From positions 2,542,001 to 2,606,000 of the forward strand of contig JAHQRK010000003.1 of NCBI GenBank assembly GCA_019828595.1: a stretch of DNA of 64,000 nucleotides, written 5' to 3'. Under the pieces are notes generated by a model. The model worked only from the letters and a program-made list of their open reading frames with translations. It was not told the DNA's origin and did no database searches. The translations under genes were made by a program, and so were the position numbers. The stretch comes from Aphanomyces cochlioides. Lineage: Eukaryota; Oomycota; Saprolegniomycetes; Saprolegniales; Verrucalvaceae. Shown here piece by piece: positions 46,522 through 59,500 of the stretch. Position 1 is the first letter of the stretch; each line of letters starts with the position of its first letter.

Positions 46522-46889
46522 ATGAGCATCGTTCAGCCGCTGAACAATCAGCGTAAACGAACAGATGGAGAGGATGCACGCGTTGAAGAAAGCATACCCC
46601 GAGTTGGCTATTCAAAAGATCGATATGATCCTGAGCACCCAGACGCTGACTGGGGTGGCATGGTCAATCGAACATTCAAGAAGCGTTTGTTCCAAGACCA
46701 CAATGCAGCTCGCAGCGTAAGCTCGTATGTACAACTGCTCCACTGAAAGACTCGTAGCAATTGATTCCATCGAAGGGTGGTCTACTTCCAGCCCTGCAAG
46801 ACACGAACCGAGACCGAGCTTCAAGCAAACGTATCTTTGACAAGGACATCAAATTCTGCAGCGTGGAGACAGTTGACGCCATCGTTTGA
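46522..46889 (+). CDS. Small two-exon gene, about 108 residues, unknown
   Basis: ATG at 46522. Exon 1 (65 codons) reads NNQRKRTDGEDARVEES and RYDPEHPDADWGGMVNR. A 41-nt GT-AG intron (46717-46757) leads in frame to an exon with PSKGGLLPALQDTNRDR and IFDKDIKFCSVETVDAIV, then TGA. The highly polar, conserved-looking composition and clean splice support a real gene. The opposite strand also carries an open frame across the second exon, which lowers confidence. Confidence 0.45.
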
Positions 46890-47672
46890 ATGGTGTGATT
46901 GCTAAAGTCCATCGTAGGATGCTCCAAAGGGAACACCATTTCATTCGGCAGTACATCAAGTAAGCTTGTCATTTCTTGGAATTGCAAATTGAGGTGACGA
47001 TGTAGATGGGTCCAGGTGGACGACACGACTGTACCGAGTGGAAAACGTACGACTTGTTGTGACCACGTCATTTGAATCACAAACTAGTTCATACGCTTCT
47101 CAGAGTGAGCTCAAACCAGTGGCAGACAAACTAGCGCCTGGTCGGGTGAAAATCCTGAGCCAAGAGTCTCACCGGCGGTTATTGGAATCCCCCGTACACT
47201 GCGTGCAAGCAACCATGGCATGATCACTTTTTATGTCGTAGCACGAGCAATCGAGTCAGAACCGAAGCACCGTCCAGCCTGGGAATCTGTTGCCAAAACT
47301 GCCGCAGGTTCAACCCCTCAAGTTTGTCAACTTGACTGATATCCCGATAGAACGAACCACACGAACGGCGGAGGGAACCACGAATTGATCCACGGCGGTC
47401 AATGCTTGCTGGCATTGGGCACACATTGGCAACTTCTGACACATTGCAAACCCTTGCGTACGTTCTATCCATTGTATAAGTCGTGGGTCACATTGGCGAG
47501 TGTAGGAATCCAACACTACACATGCCATCAGGCTTTGACAATCCAGCGAACAAATCGCTTCTGGTCGAGAATCAGTACGTTCCCTCTGCGTACGCTTGTT
47601 TATCGGTGGCTTAGCCACAACGTTCTCCTCGGATACACCGGTCAACGGCGCGACAAGTAGTGTGCGGCTCGA
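46890..47672 (-). CDS. Tentative multi-exon gene, unknown
   Basis: Coding-like segments on the minus strand: TACVVLDSYTRQ-type (ACVVLDSYTRQCDPRLIQW) with a CQKLPMCAQC cysteine cluster (47310-47645), LEGLNLRQFWQQIPRLDG (47224-47320) and VRFPLGTVVSSTWTHLHR to LPNEMVFPLEHPTMDF (about 46890-47080). They lie in different frames, and I could not find introns joining all of them. A possible ATG is at about 47677. It may be a real gene with unresolved splicing or a pseudogene. An ATCCGGAT motif lies just upstream at 47694-47722. Confidence 0.3.
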
Positions 47673-47693
47673 CTTCCATCAACTTGTGGTCAT

Positions 47694-47722
47694 TTATCCG
47701 TACAATTCGAGTTATCCGGATA
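47694..47722. promoter_or_regulatory. ATCCGGAT motif with a variant copy upstream of prefoldin 3
   Basis: TTTATCCGTA at 47694 and GTTATCCGGATAC at about 47711-47723, 68-97 nt upstream of the prefoldin 3 start, and upstream of the tentative minus-strand gene. Confidence 0.55.
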
Positions 47723-47790
47723 CTTTAATTTCAATAAAGTATGCCTCATTTTAACCAAGTCGAACCAGTGGCGGCCATTGAGAGATCGCC

Positions 47791-48372
47791 ATGGCCGCGA
47801 ACGACGAGATCACAGAGCGCTTGATTGCCGCACGCAATGAGCGCGGTATTCCGTCTGCAGTGTTTGTCGAAGATGTTTCCAAATTTGTCGGCGCAGATCC
47901 AGTCGAAGGCATCATTGGGGCGTTGCAGCAACTCTTTAGCAAGTACAAGTTTATGGAAACCAACTTGACCAAGACCAAGCAATCGCTCAAGACAAAGATC
48001 CCAGACACGCAAAAAGATTTGGCCATGCTGGACCATTTGATTTCGCAGCGTGAAAAGGCGGAAGATGACGGCGACGACGCAGGCATTCAAACACACTTTA
48101 GTCTTGCCGACAATGTCTTTGCGAAAGCCACGATCGACGCCGATGTTCAAACCGTCTGCATATGGCTTGGCGCAAATGTCATGGTCGAATATACATTTGA
48201 CGAAGCACTTGAACTCCTCCGCAACAATCTCAAGACCGCCGAACAACGCCTCGAACAAATCGACTCGGATCTCGCATTTCTTCGCGATCAAATCATCACG
48301 ACAGAAGTCAACATGGCTCGAATTTTTAACTTTGATGTGCGACGTCGACGTCAAGAAAAGGCGCAAGCGTAG
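47791..48372 (+). CDS. PFDN3: Prefoldin subunit 3
   Basis: Alpha-type subunit of the hexameric prefoldin chaperone that hands unfolded actin and tubulin to the CCT chaperonin. Single exon of 193 residues, the usual length of VBP1/PFD3. RGIPSAVFVEDVSKFVG is the family's N-terminal signature. Two long helices (ALQQLFSKYKFMETNLTKTK and ALELLRNNLKTAEQRLEQI) flank a beta-hairpin region (FSLADNVFAKATI, VCIWLGANVMVEY). The C-terminus reads NMARIFNFDVRRRRQEK. The start is the ATG at 47791. Confidence 0.95.
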   Translation: MAANDEITERLIAARNERGIPSAVFVEDVSKFVGADPVEGIIGALQQLFSKYKFMETNLTKTKQSLKTKIPDTQKDLAMLDHLISQREKAEDDGDDAGIQTHFSLADNVFAKATIDADVQTVCIWLGANVMVEYTFDEALELLRNNLKTAEQRLEQIDSDLAFLRDQIITTEVNMARIFNFDVRRRRQEKAQA

Positions 48373-48494
48373 AATCCCCCCGTAGTAGGCTCCAAATTCA
48401 TCTCCATTTGCTTCTATTTCTTCGTCTTTCAAGCTGAACTTTGATCTTACTTCCATCAACTCGCTGCTTCCGACAATTCGTTCTAGTTGAATCC

Positions 48495-51114
<2,620 letters not shown>

Positions 51115-51124
51115 GGCGATTGGC

Positions 51125-51189
51125 TTATCCGGAAGTTGAAGTCCATTATGCGGATAATCGCAATAGTTATCCGGAATTTCCGGATAATT
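51125..51189. promoter_or_regulatory. TCCGGA motif cluster upstream of NSUN2
   Basis: TTATCCGGAAG at 51125, TGCGGATAAT near 51149 and TTATCCGGAATTTCCGGATAA at 51167-51187, the last being two overlapping half-palindromes. The cluster begins 11 nt upstream of the ATG at 51114. A further pair, TTATCCGGATA (51367) and TATCCGGACA (51388), lies 250 nt upstream. Confidence 0.6.
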
Positions 51190-52609
51190 CTCTCTATACA
51201 TATACCGAGATAAACAGCTACAACTCGAATCGCTGCAACTAAAGCCCGGATACAACAAAACAACCAAGCCCATCTCGATAGCTCATGCAGTTATGTCGGA
51301 CTAGTACCTACCTTGAGCGCTCAAATCTCCTCCATCTCGACGCTTCAGCTGTACTCTGCATGGAGTTTATCCGGATATACTGCAATGTATCCGGACAATG
51401 ACAAGTGTGCAAATTTACAAACGAGCGAACGAACGATCGCTCAGGACAAAGTCGAACGGCGGGCCTTTCGGCTGACGGATTGAAATCTTGAAGATGGACT
51501 GGTTAAGAAGCTCTGCGAGAGGCGCGTCCAGCTTACAAGGCGCGACATGTCGTGAGTTTCACGCGCGTGGTTGGCCCGTGCTGCCAGGTCCCAATTAGAT
51601 CCACGTTAATTCGTAATGGAAGAGGACGTCTGGACATATTCCATCATGTTTTGCGATGTTTATAGCGTTGGATCTTGGTCGTTGCCACTGAAAGCTTGCA
51701 ACATGGAGGCTCTGAGGTGAATGGACTGAAGGAAAAGACCTCGTTGGGGACTTGGCAGGGTGTGACTCTGCCTTTTGAGGCACATCAACGTGCACGCCGA
51801 GCTACAAGGGCAACTCTAGTCGTGGAATCATTACAAACATGATGGACACCATGGAGAGAAAAATTGAAGCAATGGTCGATACGGCTGCACCACATTCATG
51901 CCACTTGCCGCAAACCACTGCTTCTTTGTGTGTGCCTCTTTGGCGATCTCATTAAATCTGCAAAGAACGTGTATGAACGACACGTGATCGTATCTAGCGC
52001 ATCTTGTGCATCCACGTATTCAACAGTCTATTGTCGTCCTAACGGCATTTGAAACACTGGACCTAGATTCGTTTAGACCTCGTGGCGGTGTAATGTTCGT
52101 CTCGTTGGGTTTGCAGTTCGCTGCGCGAACAATCTGCGCTGCGCTCGACCGCGTACAACTGATTCTTCTGGGTGAACGAAGCTTCGATTGACTCCATAAA
52201 CCCAAGGAACCCAAGACGTACAATGTTAATAGCTCACGTCATGATACGTGTCGCTGCTCCTGTTGGTGAAATTCCAACGGTCCCACGATAAGTCGCCTAC
52301 AAAACGCGGCATGCACCCCAAGTGTGTCGCATCGTGCCCGATCACCTTTTCCATCTTAAGATCTTCCCGCCGCGTCCTGGATACGCTCTTGGATCTACCT
52401 GAAGTCCTCTTTCCACAGGCAGGCTCGACCACGACGGCGAACTAGCGCGATCGTTCGTTCGTCAATGTCAGGAGTCAAATTCGCCAAGGCTAATGGCTTG
52501 ATATATACACTGAAAATGTATCTAATTTGTATTCAAAAGTCCATATATTTTCTGGAGTGTGCAACCACGACAGAGTGGGTTGCTTTCGTTGCGGTCATTT
52601 TTCAAATCG
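51190..52609. other. Non-genic stretch, nothing assigned
   Basis: 1.4 kb with only short, conflicting ORFs. A minus-strand frame at about 52226-52432 (KRTSGRSKSVSRTRRED...) lacks an ATG and a family. No repeats of note. It separates the housekeeping block from the PH-SnoaL pair. Confidence 0.4.
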
Positions 52610-53899
52610 ATGCGGCGGCGAAGTTTGTCGAGTTCGAGCGCTGCGACGGCCTTGCTCTGTCCGCGGCTCGTTCGACAGCATGGCTACCTCATGAAGAAGT
52701 CGCTCTTTCGAGGACTGAAGCCACACTACTTTAGCTTGCTCGCCCAGAGTTCCCAGTTGTACAGCTTTACCGACTTCAATGATTTTCACCTGTGGCACCA
52801 GCATGGCCAGCCAACGCTTCCAGCTGCTCGGAAGCTGTGCATTGCCCCGCGTGCTGTCTACCAAGTCGTCGCTGTGGACCAAGATCGAACCAGCCAGTGG
52901 AAGCTGCTTCTCTCCGTCCAATCCAAGAACCAACATGTCAACAAACTCACACTTGTGGCTGAATCAAGTGATGAGTATTTCGACTGGGTTGCTGCCTTCC
53001 ACGACGCCCTGTGTACACAAACCACACCGTCTTGTGACACAAAAAGCCGCACGATGCTCATGGACGACGATCGAAGACGATCGAATTACATCACGTCACC
53101 GCTACTCCAACGCCCGTCAACTTACAAAAGCACGCCTAGACAGAAAGGATCACGGAATATCGTGCTCATTGGCGCGGCGAACGGTTCGACTGTGCATGTG
53201 TCGGACGGCAAACTCGCTATAGCCAAGGAAGAATTGAAACAGCTTCTCCAAGAACCTGGCACTGTTCGACCCTACCGTGGCCTTGATGAGGTACAATTGG
53301 CTTCACTTCCTTGTCTTTGACGCTTCCATGACTAGAATGACGAGCAGACTAAGATTGAATGGCTCCATGGCCGTCCTGACTTCACGCTCACGGATCTTGC
53401 CTACCTCAAAGGAAGAACTCGATGGCACGATATGCAATCCTTAGCCGCTCGTGTCGAGACGGCGTTGCGGGTCTTTGTGATGGAGGTGGCGCATAAACCA
53501 CGAGTGGACCAGTGGCATTCCATTGTCCATCACACTTTCACATATCAAGTCAACGATGAAGAGCCCATTGAGTACCACGACATGGCAAGTGTCCGACATG
53601 CATCGCTCGGGCTCGCAGCCGTGCCGGCAGAACGCCTCCATGAAGTGTCGGACGTATTCACTTCTGGGTTTCCATTCGAAGTGACGGCGGTGTTCACAAC
53701 AAGTTCGTCCATTTATTTTGCATGGAGGCAGTGGGGAGCGTTTACGGGATCGTTTGACGGCCACAAAGGCAACGGCGAGACGATTGAAGTCTCAGGATTT
53801 GGCCACATGCTCCTCGACATGGATTTGGATAAAATGCACAGCCTTCGGCTCTTTTGTGAGCCTGGAGATTTGTTTGAATTGCTTTCACGACAGCAGTGA
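52610..53899 (+). CDS. PH domain + SnoaL-like (pathogen-related type) protein, copy 1
   Basis: Two exons (52610-53290 and 53336-53899) with a 45-nt intron give 414 residues. The PH domain spans about residues 20-140 (HGYLMKKSLFRGLKPHYFSL, VAVDQDRTSQWKLLLSV, WVAAFHDAL). A linker then carries RNIVLIGAANGSTVHVSDGK, shared almost unchanged with copy 2. Exon 2 is a SnoaL/NTF2-like fold of the plant pathogen-related protein type: IEWLHGRPDFTLTDLAYL, VMEVAHKPRVDQWHSIVHH, WRQWGAFTGSFDGHKGNGE. A lipid-binding adaptor with an enzyme-like or ligand-binding cup is a guess. The start is the ATG at 52610. The gene overlaps the convergent small gene at its 3' end. Confidence 0.85.
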
Positions 53900-54198
53900 T
53901 TGCATACCCTCGTGTCCCCATCGAATACAAATCTGTACCATAGCAGTAATCAGCTTTGTTTGCTCCATGTTGGCCTCCAGTTGTTCTCTTTGCTTCTGTA
54001 CCCCAGAGGAATCGACAAGTAATGTAGCAAGCAGCGCTCGCAAAGCAAGTTGTGTCTCCCGCAAGGACAAGTACAGTCGGAGTTCTGGACTGCTGCTTCA
54101 CGTACGACGTCAAATTTCATCGTACAAACGTCATAGACGCGAAATCCAAGCTCGCAACTTGACTGGGCTTGCTGTAGAGTTCGATGGAATGGATACAC
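53885..54198 (-). CDS. Small helical protein gene, unknown
   Basis: ATG at 54198 opens MYPFHRTLQQAQSSCELGFR. A downstream frame reads PELRLYLSLRETQLALRALL and continues through QKQREQLEANMEQTK to HEGMQSLLS and TGA at 53885-53887. The two parts need an intron around 54095-54130, whose phase I could not reconcile. Leu/Gln-rich helices, possibly coiled coil. Its 3' end overlaps the stop of the convergent PH-SnoaL copy 1 by 15 bp. Confidence 0.45.
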
Positions 54199-55049
54199 AG
54201 CCGCCGAGAGCTGGTTAAAGCGGCTCTTTCTCGTCTATCCACGAACATTTCACTCGTATGACGTCATGTGGCTGTCGTGTGCCTGTTGTGTCCCACAATA
54301 CTGTAAATCATCCGGATAAAAGTATATCTTTATCCGAACAACTGAGTTGCACGTTACACATGGCATTGTTATGCCAATTAAACCTATTGAACCCTTAAAA
54401 ACCTAATTAGGTTAAACATTCAAACCTAAAATTGAACTGGTTGTTCCCATCCAGTCTTTGAATCAGCTTGTCACTGTCACTCCATGCAGCTAGCAGCTTT
54501 GCGCTCCCGTCTCATAGTCTTGTGATAATAGTGCTGTCATTCACGTTAAGCGTATCGAGATCTTGCCCATCTTGACAATCGACGAAAACGTATTTGGACT
54601 CGGATAAATTATTTTTTCGAAAATGATTGAATCTTAACCCGCAACTGGAGGAAAAACAACGACCTATGTGCCCACTCTATCACCTTGATTGCAGATCTCT
54701 ATCATCTCCTGTCAACACAAGATACTGCGACTGAGACCACAGCAGACTCTCAACGAGCTTATCCTCGTAAGAATGAACAGGCTCAATTTGTCCTCACATC
54801 CTATGTTTATAAATTTGGCCAGGTTTATACCTCCTAATAGAACACAAACTGACTACAATAACTACAATATCTTATAATTATGTATGATCAATTTATACAG
54901 TAATACATATTTTAGAGAATACTTCAGAATATGTTGTCTTTTTTGTTCTTAAATTGCCATATTGCAAAAAAGAACAGTCCACAGGATGGTTTTATTAAAA
55001 GAACGTAATACGTTAATCTACGACTGTGGTTGAGACAAACGTCGCGACG
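54199..55049. other. AT-rich gap between the PH-SnoaL paralogues
   Basis: No supported gene. CATCCGGATAAAA at 54308-54320 and a TTATCCGAAC variant at about 54329. A perfect 14-bp palindrome AACCTAATTAGGTT lies at 54400-54413. The last 200 bp before copy 2 are strongly AT-rich. Confidence 0.4.
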
Positions 55050-56555
55050 ATGAAGCCATTGAACAAGTCGCAAGCAACGATGGGTAGGAATACGTTTTCG
55101 TCGACGTCGCTTGGCCAAGAGCCCATGAGGACAAGTGTCCACCGCTCTCGGTCGCTAAAGAGCCCTACGGGCGCTGGTGGAAGTGGTGCGAAGGGTTCAG
55201 ACGCGTTTGAGCGATCGAAACTAGTGCGGCACCATGGCTATTTACTCAAGAAAGCGCTCTTTCGTGGCCTCAAAGCGCATTACTACAGCATCAACTACTT
55301 TAGCGCCAAGCTACAATGCTTCATCGACTACAATGACTTCAGTCTGTGGAATCGACAAGGCCAACCACCCATGGGAGACAAGAGTCCCTATCGAACGTAC
55401 CATGTGGTTGCCGTCGACGAAGACTCGATGGATCAACGCAAGCTCATCTTGACGATTCGAAAGAAAGCTGGCTCGTCCAAAGTCGAGAAGATGGTACTCT
55501 CGGCTGAATCGACCGAAGAATTCATCGATTGGATCAATGCGTTCCACGATGTGCTTCCACGCCGCAATGCGAGTTTCCGAGAGAACAACAACACATTCAG
55601 CTGCGACGATAGCGGTAGTGCTCGACTAACAGTCACACGTCCCGACGGAACGCGATACTACCCAACGACTCCCCCTCCTCGATCAACCTACGACTCGCCA
55701 GCCCCACAAGGCTCGCCACCTTCGTCAAGATCTAGGCCTGGATCTCGTTCAGGTCGACCATCGGTCTTCGATGGCTTCAAGACAGTTTCCACACCTGACG
55801 AGCACGTCATGCCGCGAAATCTCGTGCTTATTGGAGCGGCGAATGGCTCGACGGTACACGTATCAGACGCCAAACTCGCTCAAGCCAAGTACGAATTGAG
55901 TCAACTTCTCCAAGAACCTGGAACTGTTCGACCTTTCCGTGGTCTATCCGAGGTACCTCTAGCATGTCTTTCATCGTCTTGACTCTTTCTTCACTAGAAT
56001 GATGAGCAGACAGATATTGAGTGGCTCCACGGCCGTCCTGATTTCACGCTCACAGATCTTGCTTACCTCACAGGACGATCTCGATGGCATGATGGTCAGT
56101 CGTTAGCTGCTCGCGTCGAGACGGCATTGCGGATTTTTGTGATGGAAGTTGGGCATAAACCGCGAGTCAATCAGTGGAATTCGATCGTGGCTCAAACATT
56201 TACGTATCAAGTCAACGACCTAGCGCCGATTGCATACTACGACATGGCTCGTCTTCGCCATGCATCGCTCGGGCTCGTGGCCGTGCCAGCGGAACGCCTC
56301 CATGAAGTGTCCGATGTATTCACGTCTGGGTTTCCTCTAGAAGTGACAACGGTGTTTACGACAAGCCCGTCTATTTATTTTGCATGGAGGCAATGGGGAG
56401 CTTTCACAGGGACTTATAATGGTCGCAAAGGTAACGGCCAGACAATTGAAGTCTCCGGGTTTGGCCACATGATCCTCGACTTGGATCTAGCCAAAATGCA
56501 CAGTCTCCATGTCTTTTGTGACCCCCACGTGCTGTTTGATGTTCTAGTCAAATGA
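55050..56555 (+). CDS. PH domain + SnoaL-like protein, copy 2
   Basis: Paralogue of the gene at 52610, same strand and same structure: exon 1 55050-55952, a 45-nt intron in the identical position, exon 2 55998-56555, 486 residues. The PH domain starts at about residue 60 (HHGYLLKKALFRGLKAHYYS). The linker is longer than in copy 1, with a Ser/Pro/Arg-rich tract (GSPPSSRSRPGSRSGRPS), then RNLVLIGAANGSTVHVSDAK. The SnoaL-like exon is the better-conserved part (AERLHEVSDVFTSGFPLEV, YFAWRQWGAFTG). The extra disordered N-terminus and linker suggest the copies have diverged in regulation. It ends 29 bp before the convergent glucan synthase. Confidence 0.87.
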
Positions 56556-56584
56556 GTATATGTATAAAAATGTTTAATCTACCC

Positions 56585-59500
56585 TCAAACTCTTGCTTCT
56601 TGTAAACTTGTGTAGTTGGTTTCGATGTCGCTGTTGTTGCGGGAATGCAAACGTGGAGTTTTGCGTGGCGATAATGTTTGGTTGGTAAATCGTCGAGAGC
56701 CTTGACGATTCGTGTACGTGCGTCGACGAGTACTTGCATGGCTTGGAGCACGTGCACGGGCATCGTCCATCTTCTTTTCGTGTTCCATTTCCATGTTGGT
56801 ACACAACATGCCGTTGAGACGATTCTTAAGTCCAAGCATTGACAAGAGCACGGCAATGCTAAAGCCGACTAGTGCAAATAGCCATACGTATTCTTTGGAC
56901 GACGATGTACGAGTTGAAGGCGACTCCAGGCGGATGTAGGTTGTGAGCAGATGGAGGGCAAAGAACGTGGTGAAATAAATTGGCATCGAGACAAAGCGAC
57001 CACGAGTGCGGAACATGCCAACGAAACCGACCCAGAGTGTGGCTGGAAAACCCATGCCTTTAATGGCGTATAATACCAAGAAAAGCACTGTGAGTGCGGT
57101 TTGGTCAGCCGCACCAAATAGTTTGAAGTGGTCTTGACCAGCCACAAATGCGACCGCAATCGCAACGAGCAAAAGCGTCGGGACGAGTACCGTCCGGTGG
57201 GTGTATCGATCGATATAAACGAGAGAAAACAGGGCAAAGACAAGCTCAACACTCAGACAATTCGTGAGCATGTAGGTGCGGCCGTAGCCAACAAATACTC
57301 GGGCAACGTAAATATTGAGCGGAACCAGCGACAACGACAAGATGACTGTAATTCCAAAGCCAACGAGTGCCTTGAAGACAGACGCCTTCGTCTCGACTTT
57401 ATACTCTTGACTTTCTTTCATGGCCATGAGTTCATCAGTAACATCTGTACGTCGACGGAGTAATACTAGCGCAGCTTCGGCTTCTTGCACACCATGTCGC
57501 GCCAATACCCAATATGGACTTTCGGGGAGAAGCATGATAACTGGGGTCAAAAATGCAAGCACAACAAAGCACCAAAAGCACTGCCACATCCACACCAAGG
57601 AGTTCCCATGGGTGCAGTAACTCGCAGCGACTGAACCGAGAATGAAGCCAACAGCCAGGACGAGCATAATTTTGGGTCGCATGTCTTTCGTGGAAATTTC
57701 GTAGCAGTAGAGGCAGAAGGCAGGCAGCAAAATACCAACAGCAGAGCCAAAAATAACCAATGCTGGCAAGAAAACAGCGCCGCCAAAAAGACTCGTTCCC
57801 GAGATGAGCGTCATCGAGACAAACGAGAAGAAGCCGCCGCAAAAAATAGTCGCTCGTCGTCCTAAGTAATATCCACAACCCGCAGAGATCAGCGAGCCAA
57901 TAATTGCACCGTAAACTGTGTAGTACGCCGTGTTGCCCAGGGGATTGACTGAAATGTTGTAGTTGGATGTGTAGGCAAGGAAGCTACCCGAGAAATCCAA
58001 TGTGAGCAACACATAATAGAGCCAACCACAAGCTCCTCCACCAATCAGACCGACGACACCGGCAATAGAAAAGGCGTACTGTGATGAATCCGACATAACT
58101 TGAGAAAATCCTTCGTTGTACATCATGCGAGTTTGGATAATGTTCATGAAGGGTACAATCGAGAGAATCATGAGAGGGATAAGCATGATGACGCCAAACA
58201 TAAAGTCAAAGAAGAAGGCCAATTGCTGAAAGAGTCCAATTTGCGAAATTGACCACGTTCGGAAAGCACATACGTGGGCCATTTCGTTGATGGCATACAA
58301 CATGGCAAAGTATCCATACAAGAGCGCGAAAGAGTCCTGTGCAATCCAATTGGTGGGCCACGTCACGACAAGCGTCAAGACAAAGTAGATGGTTAAAGCC
58401 AAAGCAACAAGGAAGAAATAAATTGCGGCACGGACATATGGAGCCGAGCCAATTCCATTCAAGCATGAAAGAAGATGGAAGAGTGCCAAGGTCGCAAGCA
58501 CACCCAAGAATGTGTACAGTAACGCCATGACATCAAATCGCAAAGTGATCACATACCATGCCACAAGGAAATGGCGAACTTCGCGAAGGATAACAGTGAC
58601 GCGCGAAATGGTCTTGGAGCTGTTGTACTGGTCAACTTCACCTTGCCACCAACCAATCCATCCACCTTGATTGACCTTGTCCGCATCCACCTCATCCTTC
58701 GTCATGTACATCCAACGAATCCATTGAAGAATATCCACTTTTGTTTTCTCGTAGTCAAATCCATCAGAGTTGAACAGAAAGGGCGAAATTAGCCACAATA
58801 CGGAAATAAACCAAATGGCAAATGTCTGAGTTCCAAAGCCCTGTGCTGTGATGCAAAACTTTTGTCCAAATGTGTTGTTCTCGGTGACACCAGTCTTCTG
58901 GCAAATGGCAAACATGCCATAAGTACCATAGATAGCACACAAACCAATGAGTTCCATTGCTTTTCGGTAGTGCGAGCCGGAATATGCCTTGTACAGTAAA
59001 ACAAAGGTCTCACGGGTAATCTTGAACCCACGCCCAGTAGCTTGGTATTTGGCTTGGCCATGCACGATGTTCAAATCAAAGTAGTGGGTCGTGGTACCGA
59101 CTTGAAAGGTAAAGAACGCCCAACCACATGTGAGCATCATATTGCAGAATCGGAGTAATCCTCGTCGTAATCCAGCTTCGGTGAAGTAGACAGCGATCAA
59201 GGGTAGAGTCAAGAACAAACCAGCTTGAATGTAGTACTGGGTGTTGACGATGTTGTCCAAGTTGTTGAATGCACGCGAATCGAAACCTTTGTCGGAGTTT
59301 AATGCAATGATATCAGTCATGTTCATAGAAAACACAATTTGTTCTTGGACCCCAGTAAGTGCCAAATAGACCTAGATAGGAGCATTTAAGATATCATTGC
59401 AGTAAAGATGTGAATACCTTGGCGTACATGAAGACAAAAGCAGTCACAATTGTCAGCCATGTTGCAAAATAGAACCCGGTGTGCGAGTAGTACATTGAGT

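Noticed and set aside
52226..52432. Minus-strand ORF with a basic Arg/Ser stretch
   Set aside because: Starts with GTG, has no upstream exon that I can find and no recognisable domain.
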